NCBI RefSeq assembly: GCF_004114615.1
Contig: NZ_CP035300.1
Coordinates: 2,852,001-2,916,000, forward strand
DNA from: Dyella sp. M7H15-1
Lineage (GTDB): Bacteria; Pseudomonadota; Gammaproteobacteria; Xanthomonadales; Rhodanobacteraceae
Reading direction: 5' to 3'
DNA length: 64,000 nt
Part shown: positions 42,511 through 51,021 of the stretch, one piece after another
Layout: every line of letters begins with the position of its first letter
Numbering within the stretch: position 1 is the first letter of the stretch
The notes under the pieces: generated by a model
Database searches by the model: none
What the model saw: only the letters and a program-made list of their open reading frames with translations
Told to the model about the DNA's origin: nothing
Position numbers and translations under genes: made by a program

Positions 42511-43035
42511 TCAAGGCATTTGCCAAAGATAGTATTGTGTGCGGAGAATCTCGTCGCTACCGGGTAAACACCTGATATTGAATCCAAATAGTAGGTTATC
42601 AAGGATGTTCTGATCGATCGCTAATGTGAAAAATAAGGCGAACACCTGAATCAGACTTTTCTTGTGCACATCTCGCGGATCGATCAACGTGGTCACAAGA
42701 ATCTTTCCTCCTACATCTACCTCGCGCAGCGTCAACGTGACTGGAAAAACTTGATGCTGCTCTGGCGTCATCCCAATGGGTCTTGCCGGTCTGTTCCAGG
42801 TCACTCGATGATCGCGCACGCCAAGACGTTGACCGCGACGAAAATCCGTTGTCCGTGAATCGTGTTGCTCAAACACTACATCCACGCCCAGGCGCTGCAG
42901 CGTCGCTATGACGAAATAACTGCAGTAGAGCGCATCCGCGAGCAACACATCCCCGATGTAAAGCGTATGGAGCAACCCTCCGAACAGACTGAGCTCGCTG
43001 CTATTCGTGCGGAAAGCCGTGGCAGGTCATGGCGT
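42511..43035 (-). pseudogene. IS4-type transposase fragment, degenerate
   Basis: Leftward reading gives ELSLFGGLLHTLYIGDVLLADALYCSYFV, then VVFEQHDSRTTDFRRGQRLG, RPIGMTPEQHQVFPVTLTLREV and KILVTTLIDPRDVHKK. These match the DDE core of IS4-family transposases, in which the GDVLLAD segment carries a catalytic Asp. The homologous part begins near 43035, before the first ATG of the frame, so the 5' end is missing. After about 42680 the sequence drifts out of register and the C-terminal catalytic Glu region is lost. It ends close to the chaperone gene and probably records how the islet arrived. Confidence 0.78.
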
Positions 43036-43039
43036 GATC

Positions 43040-45022
43040 TCAGTGACCCGCCAGCATGGCGGCAATCTTTGCCATGTGCGATTCAGCTGTTTCTCGGACA
43101 GCTTCCTTGTCGGCTTCCAGATCTTTGCCTTCCCAGTGCAGATCGTCCTGCGGCAATTCATGCAGAAAGCGACTGGGCTGGTTGTTGTGTATTTCGCCAT
43201 AGCGTTTGGTCTTGGATGACCAGGACAGTGTGAGCAATTCCTTGGCGCGGGTGATGCCCACGTACATCAGGCGTCGCTCTTCGTCGGCGCGGCCCTCGTC
43301 GATGACGCCGTCGTGCGGCAAGGTGCCTTCCTCGCAGCCCACGATAAACACAAAGCGAAATTCCAGTCCCTTCGCCGCATGCAAAGTCATCATGCGCAGC
43401 GTGTTGCCGGGTTCGTCGCGATCGGCATGATTGAGCAGTGCGAGTTGTGACGCCAGGTTGCCGACGCTGTGATTGCCTTTTTGCATGGCGCGGAACCAGT
43501 CCGCCAGTTCGCGCAGATTGCCAAGCCGGCGATCGCGCAGAGTGACGTCTGCCGTGCTTGCTGCAATATGCGCGGCATAGTTGGTACGGGTCAGCACGCG
43601 GTCCACCAGGTCGGCAGCGCTTTCGTGCATCGAGGCACTACGAAATTCATCCAGCAGATCGGAGAACGAGGCGAGTGCCGCGGCGGGGCGCGGGCTGAGC
43701 TGGCGCAGCACACTGTCGCTGCGGGTAGCTTCCAGCAGTGAGCAGTAGCGTATTTGTGCAATCTGCCCGAGCTTTTCCAGCGTCGCGGCACCGACTTCAC
43801 GCTTGGGTACGTTCACCACGCGCAGGAATGCGGCGTCGTCACTGGGGTTGGTGAGCAGGCGCAAATAGCACAGCAGGTCCTTCACTTCGACGCGGTCGAG
43901 GAAGGACAAGGCGCCGGTGAGGTGATACGGCACGCGCGCCAGTCGTAGCGCTTTTTCCAGCGGACGTGCCTGGAAATTGCCGCGATAAAGGATCGCCATA
44001 TCGTGCCAGCGTACCTTGTGCTTTTCGGCCAGGGTCACGGCCATGCCGGCGATGCGCTCGGCTTCGTGCTCGTTGTCCTTGCACTCGATCACGCGGATGG
44101 GCGCACCTTCCGGGTGCTCGCTCCACAGTTTTTTCGTGTGCAAATGGGGATTGTTGGCGATGAGCTGGTTGGCAGCGCGCAGGATGCGCTTGCCGCAGCG
44201 ATAATTCTGTTCCAGCTTGATCACGCGAAGACTGGGCCAATCTTTGCCGAGCTGGTCGATGTTTTCCGGGTTGGCGCCGCGCCATGCATAGATCGACTGG
44301 TCGTCGTCGCCCACGCAGGTGAAATGCCCGCGATCGCCTGACAATGCTTTCAGCAGACGGTATTGCGCATCGTTAGTGTCTTGGTATTCGTCCACCAGTA
44401 AGTAGCGTAGGCGCTCGCGCCAGCCGTTGCGGCATTCCTCATCGCTTTCGAGAATGCGTAGCGGCAGGCGGATAAGGTCATCGAAGTCCACGGCGTTGAA
44501 CGCGGTCAGCCGCTGCTGATACAGCTCATAAAGGGTGGCAGCGTCCAGTTCGCGCGGGCTGCGTGCGGCGACGAGCACTTCTTCTGGTGAAAGGCCGCTG
44601 TTCTTGGCCCGGCTGAGTAGGTTGCGGATGCCGAACAGCACGTCGGGCTTGGCACCTTTCGGTGCAAGTTCCTTCACGATGTTCTCGCTGTCGTCGGCGT
44701 CCAATACGGAAAAGCCACGGCGCAGGCCGGCGCGCGCGTGTTCCATTTGCAGGAACTTCAGGCCCAATGCGTGGAACGTGCACACGGTCAACGCCTGTGC
44801 ATCCTCCGCACTAACCAGTTTGCCGACCCGCTCGCGCATTTCGCGCGCAGCCTTGTTGGTGAACGTGATCGCGGCGATCTTCGAGGCGGCCAGTTTGCGC
44901 CGTTGCACCAGGTGCGCAATCTTTTGCGTGATCACGGACGTCTTGCCGGAACCTGCGCCGGCGAGCACCAGCAGCGGGCTGTCGACATGTTCGACGGCGG
45001 CCAGTTGTTGGGGGTTGAGCAT
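43040..45022 (-). CDS. rep: ATP-dependent DNA helicase Rep (UvrD family)
   Basis: A 660-residue superfamily 1A helicase. Walker A is GAGSGKTSVI (about 22-31). Motif Ia contains ITFTNKAAREMRER, motif II is LLVDEYQDTN, motif III GDDDQSIYAWRGA, motif IV LEQNYRC, motif V LMTLHAAKGLEF-like (MMTLHAAKGLEF) and motif VI YVGITRAKELL. Length and the FAILYRGNFQARPLEKAL-like segment favour Rep over UvrD. It unwinds DNA ahead of stalled replication forks. Its stop lies about 5 bp from the IS4 remnant, so the acquired islet begins immediately downstream of this core gene. Confidence 0.92.
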   Translation of the reverse strand: MLNPQQLAAVEHVDSPLLVLAGAGSGKTSVITQKIAHLVQRRKLAASKIAAITFTNKAAREMRERVGKLVSAEDAQALTVCTFHALGLKFLQMEHARAGLRRGFSVLDADDSENIVKELAPKGAKPDVLFGIRNLLSRAKNSGLSPEEVLVAARSPRELDAATLYELYQQRLTAFNAVDFDDLIRLPLRILESDEECRNGWRERLRYLLVDEYQDTNDAQYRLLKALSGDRGHFTCVGDDDQSIYAWRGANPENIDQLGKDWPSLRVIKLEQNYRCGKRILRAANQLIANNPHLHTKKLWSEHPEGAPIRVIECKDNEHEAERIAGMAVTLAEKHKVRWHDMAILYRGNFQARPLEKALRLARVPYHLTGALSFLDRVEVKDLLCYLRLLTNPSDDAAFLRVVNVPKREVGAATLEKLGQIAQIRYCSLLEATRSDSVLRQLSPRPAAALASFSDLLDEFRSASMHESAADLVDRVLTRTNYAAHIAASTADVTLRDRRLGNLRELADWFRAMQKGNHSVGNLASQLALLNHADRDEPGNTLRMMTLHAAKGLEFRFVFIVGCEEGTLPHDGVIDEGRADEERRLMYVGITRAKELLTLSWSSKTKRYGEIHNNQPSRFLHELPQDDLHWEGKDLEADKEAVRETAESHMAKIAAMLAGH

Positions 45023-45310
45023 GCGTCGAGCAAAGCGTCATGCGCATAGGCGCGGTGCATGATGGTACCAGCGACGCGGCGCGAATGGCGTCTGATCTGC
45101 CTGGGACGGGACGAGGTATGAGTTGCCCGCAGACGGTTATCCGAGTCGCGACAAGGCGTTATCGGCAGCTTCTGCCAGAACATGGGCCAATGTTAGGAAT
45201 CATTTCGGTTGGATGGGAGCCGAATGACGCAAAAATGGCAGTACCATGCAAAGTCATCTGCACGGTTGGGAGACCATGGCCAAGTTGTATTTCTCTATAA
45301 GGATCCATCC

Positions 45311-46084
45311 ATGAGCAATCCGCTTTATTTTCCCGCCTGGCAGCGCCCGCACTGGCAGCCCAGCGATGAGGAAATCCTGGTGCAGTTCTACGTGTTCGGC
45401 GAATTCCAGCCGATCCGCGTGCCCTCTGCGCAGTACGGCAGCGACGGCCTACCGGAAGAAGTGGAGCTGACCAGTCATCATCACAGCGCATTGCGTGAGT
45501 GGGAAGGTTATCCCTTGAAAGGCGCGCTGGGCGATCTGTTCCAGAGCGATGCGCCGGAGGCGTTCGAGAAAGCCATGGCGGCGCCACAGGTATTGGTGCT
45601 GCGCGGGCGTTTCAAGGACAGCGCGGATACCGGCTATCTGCGCGATACGTTTGGTGTGCTGGCGGGCTTGCTCGACATCGGCGGCGTAGCCGTTCTCGAT
45701 CCCCAGATACTCAGTTTGTTCAGCGCTGACGAGTGGCGCCAGCGTTATCTGATCAAGGATGGCGCACCCTTGCGCAATCACGTGCTGATCCTGCGCGACG
45801 AGGAAGACGATTCGGATCGCTTATGGATCCACACGCGCGGACTGCGCAAGTTTGGTCGGCCTGATATCAGCCTGCGCGATGTGCCAGCGCAAGAGATCGA
45901 CCGCGCCGGTTCGCTATGCCAGCGATTGGTCGAGCTACAGGCCCTGGGTGCGCATTTCAAGGATGGGCAGTCGCTGGAAGTTGATGGCGTGTTTGGCGGA
46001 GTGACAGCGGAACTGGGCGGCGGATATGACGACCCGCGGTTCAACAATACGTATGTGGCGTTGCACTGGCCTTCCGAACCGTAG
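45311..46084 (+). CDS. Conserved-looking hypothetical protein
   Basis: A 257-residue soluble protein from ATG 45311 (MSNPLYFPAWQRPHWQPSDEE); the frame is open further upstream but without protein-like composition. It is not recognised. Visible features are an acidic, Trp-containing N-terminus, ALDP-like VAVLDPQILSLFSADEW, a beta-rich middle (HVLILRDEEDDSDRLWIHTRGL) and a C-terminal DDPRFNNTYVALHWPSEP. Its composition resembles cytosolic DUF-type proteins such as DUF4261, but this is not secure. It stands alone in high-GC DNA and is probably a native gene. A 23-bp inverted repeat starts at its stop codon. Confidence 0.6.
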   Translation: MSNPLYFPAWQRPHWQPSDEEILVQFYVFGEFQPIRVPSAQYGSDGLPEEVELTSHHHSALREWEGYPLKGALGDLFQSDAPEAFEKAMAAPQVLVLRGRFKDSADTGYLRDTFGVLAGLLDIGGVAVLDPQILSLFSADEWRQRYLIKDGAPLRNHVLILRDEEDDSDRLWIHTRGLRKFGRPDISLRDVPAQEIDRAGSLCQRLVELQALGAHFKDGQSLEVDGVFGGVTAELGGGYDDPRFNNTYVALHWPSEP

Positions 46085-46152
46085 GTTGGGGTGCAAACCC
46101 CAACTTTGCCATTTCCATATGGATCGCCTGTTGGGGTTTGCACCCCAATCTA
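46082..46152. repeat. 23-bp inverted repeat at a gene end
   Basis: Arms at 46082-46104 and 46130-46152 match inversely at 22 of 23 positions; both contain TTGGGGTGCAAACCCCAA, itself nearly palindromic. The left arm starts in the stop of the 257-aa gene and the right arm ends in the stop of the truncated mutM copy, so it can terminate both. The right arm is partly present again at 51433-51450 beside the full mutM. Confidence 0.65.
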
Positions 46153-46567
46153 CTTCTGACAGCGTGGACACCAGAACGTCGAGCGCTGTCCGATTAGCGC
46201 CTGTCGGATCGTCGCGCCGCACACCTTACATGGTTCGCTTTTCCGCCCATAAACAAACAACTCGCGGAAGAAATAACCCGGCGCACCGTCTGGATTGAGA
46301 AAGTCGCGCAAGGTGGTACCGCCGCGTTCAATGGCCCAGGCAAGAATGCGCTTCACCTCTGCGGCCAGGCGCTGGTAACGCTGGCGGGAAACCGCGCCTG
46401 CGCTGCGGCGTGGATCGATGCCAGCAGCGAACAGGGCTTCGCTGGCATAGATATTTCCAACGCCGACCACCACCGTGTTGTCCATCAGGAACAGTTTTAC
46501 CGCCGCCTTGCGCCCGCGTGAGCGTTGGAACAGCAGGTCACCGTCGAAGGCATCCGTAAGCGGTTCC
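46150..46567 (-). pseudogene. Truncated duplicate of mutM (3' part)
   Basis: Codes for the C-terminal half of formamidopyrimidine-DNA glycosylase, including the zinc finger ([17 protein letters not shown]), but lacks the N-terminal catalytic Pro/Glu. The stretch 46134-46567 aligns without gaps to 51433-51866 in the complete mutM, with about three substitutions, so the duplication is recent. Homology stops abruptly at 46567, where the end of a REP-associated transposase element begins. The frame gains 7-8 foreign codons upstream and is almost certainly non-functional. Confidence 0.88.
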
Positions 46568-46569
46568 AG

Positions 46570-46595
46570 AAACCTCAGGGTCAGGTTCACTTCCT
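46570..46595 (-). repeat. Left copy of a 26-bp inverted terminal repeat of the RAYT element
   Basis: This 26-bp sequence (starting AAACCTCAGGGTCAGG) is the exact reverse complement of 50489-50514, which overlaps the stop codon of the distal transposase fragment. An 11-bp part (AAACCTCAGGG) recurs at 51425-51435, next to the other mutM copy. It abuts the point where the mutM duplicate is cut off. Confidence 0.7.
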
Positions 46596-46684
46596 AGGCG
46601 ACAGGATGGTAAACACTGACGTTCATCGTTCCCGTTCCTACTTGATGACTCTGTTTCGAATGCACATAGCGCCACACTCGAAAT

Positions 46685-47215
46685 ATGGCGCGCCAACCTA
46701 GACTCGATCTCCCTTACGTTCCGCAGCACATCGTGCAACGAGGCAACAATCGCCTCCCTTGCTTTCTCGATGACAGTGATCGTCTTCGCTACTTGCAATT
46801 ACTACACGAAGCGTTATTGCACACGAACTGCCAACTCCATGCATATGTCTTGATGAACAATCGCGTACACTTACTTGTTACACCACCAGCAATAGGTGCC
46901 ATCGCCCGCCTAATGCAGAAGCTTGGACGCCACTACGTCGATCAATTCAATATACGCCACCTGCGCACAGGCACTTTGTGGGAGGGGCGTTATAAGTCTT
47001 GCCTCGTCGACAGCGAAAGCTACATCTTGCACTGTCACCGCTACATCGATCTCAATCCTGTTCGTGCACGCATGATCGATGACCCTACGAAGTTTCCGTG
47101 GTCTAGTGCTGCTGTGTTCCTGCAAGCCGACCCCGGGAGGCCTACTCCCATCTTTGATACAGCATCGCGTTTGATACAGCATCGCGAGCTTTCGATCGCG
47201 TTCGTGACACACTGA
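46685..47215 (+). pseudogene. REP-associated tyrosine transposase (RAYT), 5' part
   Basis: The first ~143 codons encode a Y1/HUH transposase of the RAYT group: MARQPRLDLPYVPQHIVQRG, then HAYVLMNNRVHLLVTPP, and YILHCHRYIDLNPVRA carrying the catalytic Tyr. The usual HVH metal motif reads RVH, so one catalytic His is missing. After about 47115 the native C-terminus is replaced by unrelated residues encoded by the junction with phage DNA. The missing C-terminal part is at 50072-50497, with 169 bp present in both pieces. Confidence 0.85.
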
Positions 47216-47654
47216 ATCTGACCTCAGTTTTGCCGAACTGAGGTATGGACGGTAGGCCCGCAACCGAGCAAACGACGCCAATCTCGTAGGGGGCCGCCAG
47301 CTTCTGGGCCATATCCAGGGCAGACGTGCCGCTCATTTGCCCGTTAGGCCATTCCGCCGAGCAGTCGACCAGGTCCTCGCACTTGGATCGAATGAGCACC
47401 TGGATGCTGTGCTGGCCATCGGAGATCGACGGGATAAACCGATCGACGTAGCCGGTCATCACCAAATCATCACCCATCGAAACCGTACAGGCTTGACCCG
47501 GTTGGACCATGACTTGCGCCAGCTCTCCCGGATACAGCTCGGTGAAACCGATACTGCCATCGGACGGTAGCCGCTCTACCCCTCGGGTCAGCCGGATGCC
47601 CGTCCAGCCAGAGATAGTCTGACCATGGATGGTCAGGGTGAGATCATCGGTCAT
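47142..47654 (-). pseudogene. Mu-like phage baseplate/tail protein (gp44/GpP-type), truncated
   Basis: From ATG 47654 the frame reads [59 protein letters not shown] and [16 protein letters not shown]. This matches the N-terminal domain of Mu gp44-type tail proteins. The rest of the ~350-residue protein is gone; the last ~40 codons are junction sequence containing a doubled TTTGATACAGCATCGCG (about 47154 and 47171). No other phage genes remain nearby, so it is an isolated prophage scrap. Confidence 0.78.
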
Positions 47655-47886
47655 GGATGAGAAGAAGGGGCCATAGTGAACGTCAGCAACCGCTGTTCCA
47701 CCCAGGCTTTTCGGTGTTCGTAAGAGCACCCTTCGTTATCCGTTCGTGGCGCATGAGCATATCGGCGAAAGACTAATTCATGGGTGACCCCGAAATCCCC
47801 TAATGGCAATGGTCAAGGGCCGACCATCCAACACGAGCATTGCGGAGCGAGCTTTCTGCGACATTGGTTCAAGAACACTCGGTGGG

Positions 47887-48666
47887 TCAACCAAATGGGG
47901 ACTCTTCTGAGGCCTTTTGTCTGGCAATACACTCCTGGACGATAGCATCCCTTTGCTTGGCATGTTGTAATTTCCGGGGTAATGTCTGGCATTCCGCGAG
48001 TCTCAGGAGCTCTTGGCGAATAAAAATAATGGGAGCCCTATCGGAATAATTCAATTTGGGTTCGGTATCATTCAATTCATTCATCCATATATTCGACCAG
48101 GATTCGCGTGGTGGGCGCGAGAAAAAATCGCGCAATCCGGTAATAAAACGTGATATAAAGCCGTCGGATCGCTGGACCGTAAATCGGTCTGCGGGGTCCA
48201 CAGTGACGTTATAGTTCCTTCCGGCGAAGGTGAGGGGGATAATTACATTAGCATCCCTTTGCTTGGCATGTTGTAATTTCCGGGGTAATGTCTGGCATTC
48301 CGCGTGTCTCAGAAGCTCTTGGCGAATAAGAATAATGGGAGTCCTATCGGGATCATTCAATTCGGGATCATTCAATTCGGGATCATTCAATTCGGGATCA
48401 TTCAATTCATTCATCCATATATTCGACCAGGATTCGCGTGGTGGGCGCGAGAAAAAATCGCACAATCCGGTAATAAAACGTGATATAAAGCCGTCGGATC
48501 GCTGGACCGTAAATCGGTCTGCGGGGTCCACAGTGACGTTATAGTTCCTTCCGGCGAAGGTGAGGGGGAAAATTACATTCGACGGCCGGACCGGAAAGCC
48601 TCCGGGTTGGGTGTGGGGCACTTTTGTTGCATGATTTTGGGATGTTTGCTTTATCGCTATTTCCAT
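47887..48666 (-). CDS. Tandem-duplicated orphan protein, candidate T3SS effector
   Basis: A 259-residue protein of no recognised family. It starts MEIAIKQTSQNHATKVPHTQ (polar, no signal peptide). Two near-identical ~100-residue modules follow, each running PLTFAGRNYNVTVDPADRF, SDGFISRFITGL, FFSRPPRESWSNIWMNELND, LIRQELLR-AECQTLPRKLQ. In the first module ELNDP is repeated four times (15-bp units). At DNA level the modules are a ~306-bp tandem duplication. The DNA is AT-richer than the flanks. A T3SS chaperone gene lies upstream on the same strand, separated by an IS5 fragment. Effector status is inference. Confidence 0.58.
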   Translation of the reverse strand: MEIAIKQTSQNHATKVPHTQPGGFPVRPSNVIFPLTFAGRNYNVTVDPADRFTVQRSDGFISRFITGLCDFFSRPPRESWSNIWMNELNDPELNDPELNDPELNDPDRTPIILIRQELLRHAECQTLPRKLQHAKQRDANVIIPLTFAGRNYNVTVDPADRFTVQRSDGFISRFITGLRDFFSRPPRESWSNIWMNELNDTEPKLNYSDRAPIIFIRQELLRLAECQTLPRKLQHAKQRDAIVQECIARQKASEESPFG

Positions 48667-48723
48667 GTTAATTCCTGCGTAATTTTAAGAGTTCTGTTTG
48701 TAGGATGTTGTGTGACTGCTATT

Positions 48724-49143
48724 TTAAGGATGCTCGACCTTTGAGCGAATCGCCGCCTTGAGGTATTCCAACCACTTGGTCGCTTTCTTGAGCTTGCCTT
48801 CCGGCAACCCAGTCACCGTGCCGCGCTTGGCCGCGACCTGCCACTCTACGTCCCTGTCCTTCACGTCCTCGCGCTTCTCTACGCCGGTGTAACCCGCATC
48901 GGCAAACGCCATCTCTTCCTTGCCATGCAGCAGTTTGCCGGCCTCGTTGATGTCGGCCTCGTTCGCTGCTGTGCACGTCACCGTGTGCACCAAACCCGAT
49001 TGCATGTCCACGCCAATGTGCGCCTTCATGCCAAAATGCCACTTCCATGGCACCACCTGCTCCATCTGCGCCAGAAACTTCTCTCGGCGTGTCTGCCGCT
49101 TTTTGGTGCTGTAGCTCAGTGACGCGAACGTGGTTTGCTTCAT
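48724..49143 (-). pseudogene. IS5-family transposase with internal deletion and lost C-terminus
   Basis: Begins MKQTTFASLSYSTKKRQTRREKF, an IS5-group N-terminus, reaches MEQVVPW and jumps directly to WHFGMKAHIGVDMQSGLVHT. In intact IS5 transposases these are separated by over 100 residues, so an in-frame deletion removed the first catalytic region. It ends at SKVEHP, short of the C-terminal catalytic part. An IS-end-like sequence (GGAATAAATCAGAG) lies upstream at 49187-49200. The element separates the candidate effector gene from the chaperone gene. Confidence 0.82.
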
Positions 49144-49370
49144 GGCGTGGCTAACTAAGGCGATGGCGGTAGCATGCCAGAAACGTGGAATAAATCAGAG
49201 CATCCCTGGTGAGGTGTTTAGTTACTAGACCTTAGAAAAACCTATGATGCAAGGTATCCAGCTTCATTATGTGACATTACTAATGTTAGATTAGTAAAAG
49301 GATGATCTAAAGTTTCCAGTGGAATTTTAGGCCCCACTGATAAGGCCTTTTTCAAAGGGAAATAAGATAG
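49144..49370. other. Intergenic remnant of IS5 left end, AT-rich
   Basis: The first 60 bases are the 5' flank of the IS5-type transposase, including the end-like GGAATAAATCAGAG (49187-49200), also seen at 59938. The rest, to 49370, is AT-rich with no recognisable gene. Confidence 0.5.
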
Positions 49371-49859
49371 TTATGCTTGATTGCGCAAATGGCCATATTT
49401 TTCGCTAAGCCATGTCGACGACTGATTAAGGCTTGGCGCTTGCGGCTCGGAAAGGCGGCTGGCTTCGAGTCGCTGAGCCCATACCATTTGCAAGTCGATA
49501 AATGAAAAGAAGGTATCCACCAATTGAGCGACATGAAGCTCAGCAAGCGGCAGACTTTGATGGATCAACACCTGGCCTGAGTCCAGGTCCGCGCCCATGC
49601 CTGGCTCACCGTTGCGAAGCGGCTTCAAGCCCATGGCAAGCATATCCAACCAAAGTGTTGTATCCGTGTGCGTGGGCAGTGTGTCGGCCACTTGGCCAAG
49701 GAGCACAAGACAGCCGCGCGCATCATCGCGACGAAAAATGATGGGATGGCTATCATCCACCGTGAGATAGGCCATGCCGTCCTCATCAAACGACAATTCA
49801 GGCAGCCCGATCGTTGAACTAAATTCTGAGAGCAGTCGCTCGAAACTATCTTTATTCAT
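49371..49859 (-). CDS. CesT-family T3SS chaperone (second locus)
   Basis: A 162-residue acidic protein from ATG 49859 (MNKDSFERLLSEFSSTIGLP). It shows the class I chaperone pattern: N-terminal helix, strands LSFDEDGMAYLTVDDSHPIIFR and LVLLGQVADTLP, a short helix LWLDMLAMGL, strand VLIHQSLPL, then a long C-terminal helix (AQLVDTFFSFIDLQMVWAQRL). Such dimers hold the N-terminus of a T3SS effector. It lies outside the T3SS cluster, between two halves of a mobile transposase. The first intact gene downstream on the same strand is the tandem-duplicated orphan at 47887. Confidence 0.72.
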   Translation of the reverse strand: MNKDSFERLLSEFSSTIGLPELSFDEDGMAYLTVDDSHPIIFRRDDARGCLVLLGQVADTLPTHTDTTLWLDMLAMGLKPLRNGEPGMGADLDSGQVLIHQSLPLAELHVAQLVDTFFSFIDLQMVWAQRLEASRLSEPQAPSLNQSSTWLSEKYGHLRNQA

Positions 49860-50071
49860 AAGCTTTGTTACCACGATTTGCGTTAGTAAAGTGCGTGAGT
49901 AAAGGACCCGCCCTTTTGAAGAACGCCATCCATCGCTTCATAGTCAGTGACAAACCGAAGCGCCTTCGCTCCTTCGAGTTATTCAGAATTATCTTCTCGC
50001 CAAACAACGGTGACGATCGGGTATTTACCTGAGATTGGCTGTGTCTCAATAACCTGATTCCGCGCCCCCTA

Positions 50072-50497
50072 CTCAATATACGCCACCTGCGCACAGGCAC
50101 TTTGTGGGAGGGGCGTTATAAGTCTTGCCTCGTCGACAGCGAAAGCTACATCTTGCACTGTCACCGCTACATCGATCTCAATCCTGTTCGTGCATGCATG
50201 ATCGATGACCCTACGAAGTTTCCGTGGTCTAGTGCTGCTGTTCATTGCGGACTTCGTCCTGATGCGATAGTGACTGCCCATCCAGCATATACAGCACTAG
50301 GCATCACAGAAACCGAACGTAGCGCCGCTTATCAGGCGCTGCTGCGTGAAGCGTTATCGGACGACGAACTCCAGGCCATACACACCTACCTACAGCAGCA
50401 ACGCGCACTTGGTCATGACACCTTCCAGGCAATGGTAGAAGCAAAGACCCAACGCTTCGCTGGTACACGTCCGGCACATCGTCCGCCCAGGAAGTGA
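50072..50497 (+). pseudogene. REP-associated tyrosine transposase (RAYT), 3' part
   Basis: Encodes the C-terminal ~140 residues of the same transposase family as 46685: GTLWEGRYKSCLVDSESYI, HRYIDLNPVRACMIDDPTKF, WSSAAVHCGLRPDAIV, and a helical C-terminus ending ARPAHRPPRK-like THRPPRK. Bases 50072-50240 duplicate 46947-47115 with one substitution. The N-terminal half, including the HUH region, is absent. The stop codon (50495-50497) lies inside the 26-bp repeat 50489-50514 that is the inverse of 46570-46595. Confidence 0.85.
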
Positions 50498-50514
50498 ACC
50501 TGACCCTGAGGTTT
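50489..50514 (+). repeat. Right copy of the 26-bp inverted terminal repeat of the RAYT element
   Basis: Exact inverse of 46570-46595. It contains the transposase stop codon and ends CCTGACCCTGAGGTTT. Together with the left copy it frames the region 46570-50514, consistent with recognition ends of the RAYT element, though RAYT-associated repeats are more often imperfect REPs. Confidence 0.7.
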
Positions 50515-50562
50515 GACTTCGGCGGCGAAATGGTGACCCTGTTTTGGATTAGCTAAACAAGG

Positions 50563-51021
50563 TCAAAAATAGTCTTTTGTGTCTTCGACTTTCATGATCT
50601 TCCATAAGTTGTCTTGCTTCCGGAGGAAAATGATCACATTCGACTTTGTCGGGCCGGAGCCAAAGGTGGCGATGATCACCGCAACCTCACCCAACATGAC
50701 TGGAGGGCGGATCAGCATATGCTTGCTCCAGTCATCTTCATCGAGATCCTGAGTCTTTGTGAAATAGTCTGCGTCCCCTGGCAAGTTGTCTTGCTCGTAA
50801 TCGCGGCGCAACGCATCCACGGTCTTCTTTTCGACGTAGGCATAGATGTGGTCGTCAAGTAGCGGAAATTTTGACTTGGACTCCGTACCGACGTACCACG
50901 AATAGAACGCCTTTACAGCAGCTTCAGGGGAAGAGATTCTCTGCGACGATGCTGCATGTGAGCACAGTGCATAAATCAGCAGTGCGAGCGCTGGACCGAT
51001 CAAGTAAAACTTCTTCGACAT
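50563..51021 (-). CDS. Exported DUF3828-like protein
   Basis: A 152-residue protein with an N-terminal signal (MSKKFYLIGPALALLIYALC, cleavage near SHAASS). The mature part, SPEAAVKAFYSWYVGTE, LDDHIYAYVEKKTVDALRRDY, and a C-terminal VIIFLRKQDNLWKIMKVED, fits DUF3828, a small periplasmic alpha/beta family that includes type VI immunity-like proteins (YqhG/Tai3). No toxin gene is adjacent. It lies between the RAYT fragment and the complete mutM. The function is unknown. Confidence 0.62.
   Translation of the reverse strand: MSKKFYLIGPALALLIYALCSHAASSQRISSPEAAVKAFYSWYVGTESKSKFPLLDDHIYAYVEKKTVDALRRDYEQDNLPGDADYFTKTQDLDEDDWSKHMLIRPPVMLGEVAVIIATFGSGPTKSNVIIFLRKQDNLWKIMKVEDTKDYF

Noticed and set aside
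47778-47963. 61-codon minus-strand frame between phage fragment and orphan protein
   Set aside because: Partly overlaps the orphan gene's 3' end and matches nothing recognisable; possibly further phage debris but not supportable.
48340-48412. Short regularly spaced repeats considered as a CRISPR array
   Set aside because: Units are 15 bp, directly contiguous with no unique spacers, and lie in frame within a coding sequence.
49852-50100. 82-codon minus-strand frame upstream of the second T3SS chaperone
   Set aside because: Basic, repetitive composition and overlap with the chaperone start and the RAYT fragment; no family recognised. A decayed transposase piece is possible but unsupported.
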